Source of the DNA: Spirosoma utsteinense
GTDB taxonomy: Bacteria > Bacteroidota > Bacteroidia > Cytophagales > Spirosomataceae
Direction: 5' to 3'
DNA length: 64,000 nt
NCBI RefSeq assembly: GCF_014282275.1
Contig: NZ_VFIA01000016.1
Location: 1 to 64,000, forward strand
Under the pieces are notes generated by a model. That model did not search any database, had not been told where the DNA came from, and saw nothing but the letters and a program-made list of their open reading frames with translations. How positions within the stretch are numbered: position 1 is the first letter of the stretch; each line of letters starts with the position of its first letter. Of this stretch, positions 25,657 to 33,700 are shown in pieces. The translations under genes were made by a program, and so were the position numbers.

Positions 25657-28038
25657 TTAGTTTCGGCCAGTACCTTGTTTAGCCGGTGGCTGCTGCTGCC
25701 GTTGCTGCTGCATTGGGTTCGGCGCTGCTCCGCCACCGCGTTGCTGTTGTTTGAATAGCTGGAACCGCGACGGCTGCGAAACCGGCGGAAATGAGTTGTC
25801 TTCCGTGTTGATATCGGCGATTTCATAGAACGGATCGAGGGTCCATTGCTTCACCTTCTTCGTAGTCGCCACCACTTTCTTGATCGATGCGTCGTTGAAG
25901 CGCCAGATTTCGGCCGGGAAACGGGCTACTGAATCGGTGCCGTCTTCGAACTCCATCCGTACAATGACCGGCATAGGGATACCACCCTTATTTTGCAGCG
26001 ACAGTGTGTAGAAGTTAGTGCCGGCTTCGGCCTGGGTGCGCTCCTCGGGGGTTAGCGTTGCTAGATAATCCTGGTATTTCTTCTTATCCTCGTCCGTAAC
26101 GGCGTAGGGATCGTACCGGTTATAGAAGTCCTTCATGGTGCTGTCCTGCGCCACAACCGACTGATCTTTGCTCGCTGCATCACGCTGCTTGCTGATAGTG
26201 TTGGCTCGCTTCTGGGCAGCTGCACGGGCTTCCGCTTTGGTGATTTCGGGATTCTGCGAGTTAGGCTGGAACCAGTCCACTTTCACCAGCGACTGATCGA
26301 CGGGTTGTACGCCGTAGAACCAGCCCTTCCAGAAAAAGTCCAGGTCAACACCAGAGGCATCTTCCATCGTGCGGAAGAAGTCAGCGGGTTCGGGTGATTT
26401 GAACGCCCACCGGCGGGCATATTCTTTAAAGGCGTAGTCGAACAGTTCGCGGCCCATGATCGTCTCCCGCAGGATGTTCAGCGCCGTAGCGGGTTTGCTG
26501 TAGGCATTTGGACCGAAGGTACCCGGCAGGATATTGTCCGAGCTGCTCATAATGGGCATCTGCTTGCTTGAATCGAGCTGCATGTAGGGCACGATCGACT
26601 GCGGTTCGATACCACGCGCCGGGAAGTTGGCATCCCATTCCAGACAGGCCAGCCCTTCCAGAAAGCTGTTCAGGCCCTCATCCATCCACGACCACTGGCG
26701 TTCGTCGGAGTTGACGATCATGGGGAAGAAGTTGTGCCCCACTTCGTGAATGACAACCAGGATCAGGAAGTTCTTGGTGCCTTCCGAGTAGGTGCCGTCT
26801 GCTTCGGGGCGGGCACCGTTAAACGACATCATCGGATATTCCATACCACCCACGGGTCCGTGGACCGAATACGCTACCGGGTACGGGTAAGCGATAGTTC
26901 GGCGGGAGTAGGAGCGGAGGGTATGCGCAATAAGCCGGGTCGAGTACTGACCCCATAACGGGTTAGCTTCTTTAGGATAGAGCGACATCGCCCACACGCG
27001 TTTTCCTTCAATGTTGGGTTGCAGGGCGTCCCAGATAAATTTCCGGCTGCTGGAGAACGCGAAATCGCGGACGTTGTCGGCTTTGTATACCCAGGTTTTT
27101 GTACCGGTTGGCTTGCCTTTTTCAGCGGCTTCGGCTTCGGCCTGGGTTACAATCAATACGGGGTTCTCGCCGGGCTTGTCGCCCTTCGCTTTAGCTTCGT
27201 TCCAGCGTTTCTGCTGGGTAGCGCTCAGCACCTGAGACGTGTTCTGGAGTTCGCCGGTTGCGCCAACGACGTGGTCGTTCGGAGCGGTGATGGCTACCTT
27301 ATAGTTGCCGAAGATGAGCGTGAACTCGCCCTGTCCCAGAAATTGCTTGTTCTGCCAGCCATATACGTCATTGTAAGCACACAGGCGGGGAAACCACTGG
27401 GCAATTTCATAGACGTAGTTGCCATCTTTCGGGAAAAACTCGTAGCCCGAGCGGCCACCGGCTGCTTTAGCGTCGATGATGTTGAAGTTCCAGTCGATTG
27501 AGAAGGAAACCGTTTTGCCCGGCGCTACCGCCTGCGGCAAATCGATCCGCATCATGGTTTCATTAATGGTGTACTTGAGCGCTTTACCCGCCTGATCCCG
27601 TACCGATGTGATTTTGTGGCCGTAGTCTTTACCCTTCAAAGCCGCGCTGGGGTCCAGTTGCCGCATGGAGGATCCCTGTTCGGCGTTGATGCTGTTGGTC
27701 CGGGCAATATTGCCGGTCGCATCAGGTTTGAACAGGTTCTGATCCAGCTGCAGCCACAGGAAGGGCAGGGCGTCGGTCGAGTTGTTGTGGTAGGTGATCG
27801 TCTCGGAGCCGGTGATTTTCTGTTTCGTATCGTCGAGCGTCGCTTTAATGTCGTAGTCGGCGCGATTCTGAAAGTAATCTTTTCCGGGCGCACCTGATGC
27901 TGTACGGAAGGTATTGGGCGTTGGTAACATAGGCCCAAGTTGCTCAAAGCGCGTATTGGCACGCTGTGTTGGTGCCTGTGCTTGTGCCATACCCATTGGA
28001 ATGGTCAAACACGTCACCAGCAAAACTATCTTTTGCAT
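25657..28038 (-). CDS. Secreted M1-family metallopeptidase (first of tandem pair)
   Basis: Same architecture as the gene after it. The ATG at 28038 is chosen (a TTG two codons earlier is possible), giving 793 residues with a signal peptide ending near MAQAQAPT. HEVGH is at 431-435 and the third zinc ligand at Glu454. The two proteins share long identical blocks, for example around KDYFQNRADYDIK and GRELFDYAFKEYARRWAF. They differ in insertions near the surface loops and just after the zinc site (NTFCQYLAEKEW versus NSFLEGLACLEW), which suggests different substrate preference. Confidence 0.93.
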   Translation of the reverse strand: MQKIVLLVTCLTIPMGMAQAQAPTQRANTRFEQLGPMLPTPNTFRTASGAPGKDYFQNRADYDIKATLDDTKQKITGSETITYHNNSTDALPFLWLQLDQNLFKPDATGNIARTNSINAEQGSSMRQLDPSAALKGKDYGHKITSVRDQAGKALKYTINETMMRIDLPQAVAPGKTVSFSIDWNFNIIDAKAAGGRSGYEFFPKDGNYVYEIAQWFPRLCAYNDVYGWQNKQFLGQGEFTLIFGNYKVAITAPNDHVVGATGELQNTSQVLSATQQKRWNEAKAKGDKPGENPVLIVTQAEAEAAEKGKPTGTKTWVYKADNVRDFAFSSSRKFIWDALQPNIEGKRVWAMSLYPKEANPLWGQYSTRLIAHTLRSYSRRTIAYPYPVAYSVHGPVGGMEYPMMSFNGARPEADGTYSEGTKNFLILVVIHEVGHNFFPMIVNSDERQWSWMDEGLNSFLEGLACLEWDANFPARGIEPQSIVPYMQLDSSKQMPIMSSSDNILPGTFGPNAYSKPATALNILRETIMGRELFDYAFKEYARRWAFKSPEPADFFRTMEDASGVDLDFFWKGWFYGVQPVDQSLVKVDWFQPNSQNPEITKAEARAAAQKRANTISKQRDAASKDQSVVAQDSTMKDFYNRYDPYAVTDEDKKKYQDYLATLTPEERTQAEAGTNFYTLSLQNKGGIPMPVIVRMEFEDGTDSVARFPAEIWRFNDASIKKVVATTKKVKQWTLDPFYEIADINTEDNSFPPVSQPSRFQLFKQQQRGGGAAPNPMQQQRQQQPPAKQGTGRN

Positions 28039-28126
28039 AAACAAGGATATAGTTGTTGATAAGAAGGGTAAAAGTACAAAAAAAAGAGGTTGTGCCGTTT
28101 CAAATATGATAAACGGAGGAGGGAGT

Positions 28127-28726
28127 CTACCGGTTGATGATCAGTGATAAGGCCATGCCAGTCACAATCCCTGAGACGATGAGGGTCCAGCGTAACCGGC
28201 TTGTACGGAGCAGATCGATTACCACATAGGCCAACCCCAGAATCAGTCCTACAATGACTAGCTGACCAAGCTCCAGCCCGATGTTGAAGGCCAGTAATGG
28301 TTCAACGATGCTGGCTTCGCGCCCCAGTAAGCTACGCAGGTAATTGGAGAAACCCATTCCATGAATCAGTCCAAAAGCCAGCGCCAGGCCATATCGCCAG
28401 GGGCGGGTTGGTTCCTTACCGGCATTAGCAGACATCAGGCGCGTTCGGGGCTCCTTGTAAAAGAAATTAGTGATGGCTGTGATAAGGATCGTAATCGGAA
28501 TAAGCAGCTCGATGAAATCAGTACTGTATTCGATAAGCCGAAGGGTAGCCAGAGCAAGGGTAATGGAATGGCCAATGGTGAATGCCGTAACCAGAATGAG
28601 CACCTGCCGCCACTGCCGAAGGGTATAAATGGCGCATAGCGCTACCACGAACAGGATATGGTCGTACCCGCGCGGGTCGGTGATGTGGTCGAAGCCTAAG
28701 CCGAGGTAGATGAAAAAGTCACTCAT
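28127..28726 (-). CDS. HupE/UreJ-like membrane protein
   Basis: A 199-residue protein with about six hydrophobic segments. The first helix region has GYDHILFVVAL and the next has TAFTIGHSITLALATL, the His-containing segments typical of HupE/UreJ proteins, which are linked to nickel or other metal handling. GLIHGMGFSN is a third His motif. It overlaps the gene before it by four bases (ATGA), so the two are translationally coupled. No hydrogenase or urease genes lie nearby, so the metal and role stay open. Confidence 0.85.
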   Translation of the reverse strand: MSDFFIYLGLGFDHITDPRGYDHILFVVALCAIYTLRQWRQVLILVTAFTIGHSITLALATLRLIEYSTDFIELLIPITILITAITNFFYKEPRTRLMSANAGKEPTRPWRYGLALAFGLIHGMGFSNYLRSLLGREASIVEPLLAFNIGLELGQLVIVGLILGLAYVVIDLLRTSRLRWTLIVSGIVTGMALSLIINR

Positions 28727-29235
28727 TCCTTGAACCAGTCCGCATACATAACGTAGTTATTGGCCGTCCGGGCAAAAATTTCGGCCTGCTCGGGCGAAAC
28801 GGCTTTCAGGAGCCGGGCCGGATTTCCTGCGTAGATAGAGCCGGGCGGTACCACCGTATGCTGGGTAACAATAGCTCCGGCGGCAACGATACTGCCGGTA
28901 CCAATCACCGCTCCGTCCATAACGATAGCCCCCATGCCGATGAGTACGTTGTCTTCAACCGTACAGCCATGAACGATGGCGTTGTGGGCAATAGAAACGT
29001 TGCTGCCAATGGTCGTCTTAAACCGCTGGTAGGTACAGTGAATAACGGCACCATCCTGAATGTTGGTCCGGTCGCCAATGGTAATGCTGTTGACATCGCC
29101 CCGAACAACGGCATTGAACCAGACGGTGCAGTCGCGACCCATCGTTACATCGCCAATGATGGTTGCGTTATCGGCAAACCAGCAGTTGTCGCCAGTTTTG
29201 GGATGGATACCGCGAACGGGTTTGATTAGTGCCAT
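28723..29235 (-). CDS. Gamma-carbonic-anhydrase-like hexapeptide-repeat protein
   Basis: Left-handed beta-helix protein of the gamma carbonic anhydrase (YrdA/PaaY-like) family. Hexapeptide turns are visible throughout (IGDVTMG, IGDRTNIQDGAVIH, VLIGMGAIV). The three zinc histidines are His66, His84 and His89. The length of 170 residues is typical. Many members of this group have no measurable anhydrase activity, so the enzyme role is a family prediction. Coupled to the HupE-like gene by an ATGA overlap. Confidence 0.93.
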   Translation of the reverse strand: MALIKPVRGIHPKTGDNCWFADNATIIGDVTMGRDCTVWFNAVVRGDVNSITIGDRTNIQDGAVIHCTYQRFKTTIGSNVSIAHNAIVHGCTVEDNVLIGMGAIVMDGAVIGTGSIVAAGAIVTQHTVVPPGSIYAGNPARLLKAVSPEQAEIFARTANNYVMYADWFKE

Positions 29236-29274
29236 GCCGTAAAGGTAAGGAGCGTTTACGGGTGACTCAACAAC

Positions 29275-29307
29275 AAAAGGGCCGATTCTGTTGAACCGGC
29301 CCTTTTT
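29275..29307. terminator. Bidirectional-looking terminator
   Basis: AAAAGGGCCG (29275-29284) pairs with CGGCCCTTTT (29297-29306) around a 12-base loop, with a T-run after it on + and a T-run on - from the A-tract. It lies between the DR-rich lipoprotein stop (29333) and the start of the gamma-CA gene, so it ends the lipoprotein transcript. Confidence 0.8.
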
Positions 29308-29332
29308 GTTACTTACATTCTAATCGAAGCGA

Positions 29333-30619
29333 TTATTTCTTATCGACTTTGTCGACCAGTTTTTCCATAGCATCTTCGATGTCATCGACGACGCGGTTGG
29401 TTTCGCGTTTCACTTTTTTCAGGTCATCGTCACTGGCCCGTTGCACCTTGTAATAGGAATCAGTGAGCTGGCGACGCTTGTCTTCGAGGTCTTTAACTTT
29501 ATCCTGACGTTTTTGACGATCCTTGCGGCTCTCGTTTTTAACATCGGCTTTGGACTCCTCGATCTGCTCATCAAGTTTGTCCATCTGTTCCGAAATCCGG
29601 TCGGTTAGCTCACGCTTGTCGCGGTCGCTATCACGATTGCTGGACCGGTCGCGGTCATCACGGCTGTCCCGATCGTTCCGATCCCGTTCGTCGCGGCTGT
29701 TATTCCGGTCATCGTCCCGACGGGAACTGCGATCGTCGTCCCGGTTCCGGTCATTATCCCGGTTGCTGTTGCGCGAGTTCCGGTCGTCGTCACGGTCCTG
29801 CCTGTCGTTGCGGTTATTGTCATGGCGGTCGTCGTATCGGCTGCTGGATCGATCATCGCGTGAGTTCCGGTCATCCCGGTCGCGGCTGTCGCGATCATCG
29901 TAGCGGCTTCGGCTATCACGCGAGTCGCGGTCGTCATTACGACGGGCGCTCCGGTCATCGTCACGGTCACGATCGTTCGTACGGCTATCGCGTGAATCGC
30001 GGTCGTCATAACGGCTCCGGCTATCGCGTGAGTCACGGTCGTCATACCGGCTGCTCCGCGAATCGCGATCGTTGTTGTTCTGGCTGTACGAATCGCGGTC
30101 ACGGTTGTCATCTGACCAGCTGCTCCGGTCACGGTCATCGTATCTATTGCTACTGGAACTGCGCTCGTTGTCCCGGTCGTTATCAGCGTAGCGGTTGTTG
30201 TACGAATCGCTACCCGACATGCGGCTTGGGCTGTTTTCATTCCGACCTCCGCTGCTGTAGGGGTTGCGGTATGAATCGCTGGTTCGCGAATTGCTGCGAC
30301 TATCGCGGTCATTCCGGCTACTGCTCAGATTGCGGTCATTATTTCGGCGGCTGAACAAGCCACCTTCACGGTCTTTGTCCCGATCCTGATCGCTGTCCCG
30401 GTTTCTATCGTTTCGGCTCATTGAGCGTTCTTCGTCTCTGTCCCGACGGTCGCTGTCGGTCGTACGATCCCGCGAATCCCGACTGTTACTGCTACGTTGT
30501 GATACATCCTGACGCTCGGGTCCCGAGCCGCCATAAAGCCATTTTTCGGTGGTAGCGCATGAGGATAAGCCTACCGTTGCGGCCAGCATGGTGGCAACTA
30601 TCCATGTTTTCCTTTTCAT
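29333..30619 (-). CDS. Lipoprotein with long Asp/Arg/Ser/Asn repeat region
   Basis: The ATG at 30619 (MKRKTWIVATMLAATVGLSSC) opens a lipoprotein signal peptide with Cys21 as the lipidated residue. About residues 35-330 consist almost entirely of D, R, S and N in short repeats such as DDRDSRDSRSRYDDRD, with no hydrophobic core, so this part should be disordered and highly charged. The last 95 residues are different: a Lys/Asp/Glu-rich region with heptad-like spacing (LTDRISEQMDKLDEQIEE, VKDLEDKRRQLTD) that should form coiled coils. No known family is recognised. Repetitive codons also leave the other frames open. Confidence 0.8.
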   Translation of the reverse strand: MKRKTWIVATMLAATVGLSSCATTEKWLYGGSGPERQDVSQRSSNSRDSRDRTTDSDRRDRDEERSMSRNDRNRDSDQDRDKDREGGLFSRRNNDRNLSSSRNDRDSRSNSRTSDSYRNPYSSGGRNENSPSRMSGSDSYNNRYADNDRDNERSSSSNRYDDRDRSSWSDDNRDRDSYSQNNNDRDSRSSRYDDRDSRDSRSRYDDRDSRDSRTNDRDRDDDRSARRNDDRDSRDSRSRYDDRDSRDRDDRNSRDDRSSSRYDDRHDNNRNDRQDRDDDRNSRNSNRDNDRNRDDDRSSRRDDDRNNSRDERDRNDRDSRDDRDRSSNRDSDRDKRELTDRISEQMDKLDEQIEESKADVKNESRKDRQKRQDKVKDLEDKRRQLTDSYYKVQRASDDDLKKVKRETNRVVDDIEDAMEKLVDKVDKK

Positions 30620-30719
30620 AACGTTGTAGTAGTCTATTGGTAATGATGATATAATATTCGGCTCAAAAAGTGTACCAGTGCCGTTTGTCGCTGTAAACAC
30701 GGTATAAGGGCCTGTTGTT

Positions 30720-30756
30720 GGGCAGTAGTTCTACAGTTTTTGTAGAACTACTGCCC
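30720..30756. terminator. 16-bp perfect hairpin after the alpha-2-macroglobulin gene
   Basis: GGGCAGTAGTTCTACA (30720-30735) is perfectly complementary to 30741-30756, with the loop GTTTT. It starts nine bases past the stop of the macroglobulin gene (30765). There is no U-run, so it may protect the mRNA end or act as a weak terminator. Confidence 0.55.
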
Positions 30757-30764
30757 GATCATCA

Positions 30765-33700
30765 TCAGTTTATCAACAAGGTACCTGCCCCGCTATAGCT
30801 CCGATATTCACCGTTATACATAGCATCGGCCGATATGGGACCGATTATAAATCGTCCCTTTGTCGTAGCACGGGCCAGATAATAAAACGTCCTGGGATTG
30901 CTGTCGGCATTGGTGTAAAAGTTGATCCGATCGTCGCGCAGATCGAAATGGTCTGGTGTCGTCGTGGCTTTGATCCAGGGCATATCCCGTTGTTCGCTAA
31001 GCCGGGGATTCTCTACCTCCAGACCGGCAGGCAGCAGATCGGTGATAACGACGTTCTCGATGTTCAGTCCGGTCTGACTCGTTAAGGTGACTTTCACGAT
31101 CACCAGATCATTCTGTCGAACTGTCCCTGCAATGGGTTTGCCATCGCGGTTCAGGTACTGCCGACGGATCTGTAATCCTGCATCTGTTTCGGGTATCTTT
31201 CCCTGCATAGGCACACCTTCACTTTGGGCAAAGTAGTAGATGTTTCCTGATCCTTTAGCATTTAGCAGGAGGGGTACGTTGGTAGGCAGGCGGTTCAGGT
31301 TGACGAACGCGCCGGTCAGGTTCCCCAGCGGCTTATTTCCGGCCAGCAGCGTGGCCGTAGCCGTATTGCCGGCGTTCTGGCGGGCAATTTTGCCCAGTGC
31401 GAGGAAAGCAAAAGCGGCTTCCTGAGTATTGAGGTAGGTGCTTTGGCGCAAGGCCGTTGACAGTTGCCGGGCAAGCGTTGGAATCTGAAGGTTGTTAGGG
31501 TCGGTATCTGCGAGCACGTCGAGAACCAGGGCGAGATTACGCAGGGGCGACGCATAACTGCCGCCGGTCTGGCGCTCCATCGGCTGATCTACAAACTGCC
31601 TGGGTAACAAAGCCGCGAAACTGCGTGAATCACCAAGCCGGTAAAAGGCCGCGGCCAGCAGGTAGCGGCTATCGAGGGTGAGGGTGGGCCCCGTTTTTTG
31701 AAGAGCCGCTTCTTTGTAGTAATTCATAGCTGGCCGGTTGGGCCTGCCTGCTACCGACAACGTATACAGCCCGTAGATGGCTGTCCGGCTGGCTACTTTC
31801 CGAACCGTCTGTCTGCCCGATTCGTCGAACGTGACGGTACTTTCGGTCGATGGGTTATTGGTGAAGGTGGTCAGGAAGTCGATAGCCGAACTAAGTACCG
31901 ATGGTCGAACCTCATAGCCAGCTTCCTGCGCTTCGGAGAGAAAGTGCAGTGCATAAGCCGACGCCCACATATCGACGCCCGCCCCGCTAAACCGATTTTG
32001 ACCTGTACTGGCTCCGGTCGCTCCCGGCCACATCGCAAAGCCACCCGTCTGTAATTGCAGGCTTTCTACTTTCTGTACAGCTTCCCGCACTGTAGTAGTC
32101 GGGTTGAAATCACTCTCCCCCGACCTGACGAAGTAGGTATGGCTGCCAAACTGTTTCGTCAGATCGGCAAAATACAGTTGCGGAAATGCTTTTGAGATCG
32201 TCTGCTCAATGCAGCCGTGTGGATATCCAAGCAGGTAAGACAGCTCCCGGCCATACTGAGCGATCGGCGACCGGCTCAAGGTCATACTGGCCCGCGCCGT
32301 ACCGGGCAAGAACTGACCGGCCAGTTTCAGCGGCTGTCCCTGTCCACCCGCTACCATCCCTGCTATAGTGATTTTCTGTAAAGAAGCGGCCGGGCGAACT
32401 GTTACGTCTGTTTTCTCGGTAAACGTCTCGTTCAGCCCGTTTACCGTTACCAGCACCATACCGGGACCGATGGACTGGCTGGCACTGATCCGGAAGGTAG
32501 TGCGTACTTCGCGGCCGGGCTGGATAGTAAGTTTTCGCGTACCAGCGCTATCGGCTGTCAATGGGCCCGTCAGGCTGAGTCTGGCCGTAACGACAGCGGC
32601 TTTACTGGTTGTATTGCTGAGATTGACGGGTAACTCAACCTGATCTCCGGGGGTTAGAAACCGGGGAACGCCGGTACTGATCACGATAGGGTCGGCTACT
32701 TTTATGTTGCTCGTGGCCGACCCGAAAGCGTTGTCTTTATAGGCCACCGCCATCACCCGCAAATCGCCGGAGAACTGCGGCACATCGATCGAAAACGCTG
32801 CTTCGCCGTCCGAGCCTGTTTCCAGAATACCGCTCCAAAGGGCTACGAGTCGCACCCGGCCGTTGCTGAGCGGGTTCACGCGCCGTTCGAGGTCATAGCC
32901 ATCACCACCGGTACTCGACCGGGCAGACCGCAGGGATAACTCGGGGTAAAGTAACGCGTAGAGATCATGGCTGCCCACCTCCAGCGCGCGTTTCTGATAG
33001 AAAAAGCCGTGCGGATCGGGGGTTCTGAAGTTTTTCAACTGTAAAATTCCCTCATCCACCACGGCCACCGTTACCTGCGCATTACGAGCGGTTTTGATGC
33101 GAATCGTTTGTTTCGTCTTCGATCGGGACTGTGGGCTGGCTGCTATGCTGATGGGAAGTTGTGTGGCGGGGTTCCCCACCGGAACCGATATATAACCGTG
33201 GGCTACCGTAATGGGTAAGTTAGCATCGGCCCCTGCACTGCTGCCGATGGCCCGGATAAGCGTGGCGGTTATGTAGACGTTGGGCAGGTGATCGGCTGTA
33301 AGGGCAAAGCTCCACTCAGCTGCTTTGTTGGCCGTCGTTAGCCAGTGATGTTCCAGTACCTGATTCCGTTCCACCGTTACCAGTAGCTTTCCATCAAAAG
33401 GGGCCTTGAAAAGAAGGGTGGCCCGGTCGCCGGTTTGATAGGTTGGTTTGTCGAGTGTCATCAATACCTGGCCTTCCTGACTCACATCGAACGAAGACGC
33501 CGATGTACTGCCGTAGCCGTAAGCATAAAAACGCGTGGCCGAATAGCCCGTCGATACGCCGGGCTGGCCCAACCGACGGACCCGTATTTCGTACTCACCC
33601 GACACGGTAGGTACATACCGGATGGCTGCCTTACCACCCTTGAACGGCAGTGTGTTGCTGTAGACGGATTTCTCCCGTCGCCGGGTAGTGTAATTGACCT

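Noticed and set aside
29605..30354. Long open frames on both strands inside the DR-rich lipoprotein gene, for example a Thr/Ala/Met-rich frame at 29605-30312 on -
   Set aside because: They arise from the repeated GAC/CGG/TCG-type codons of the real gene. They lack signal peptides or other independent features.
29600..30420. Possible CRISPR-like or satellite array because of the dense short repeats
   Set aside because: The repeats are coding, in one long frame, irregular in spacing and without unique spacers. No cas genes are present in the window.
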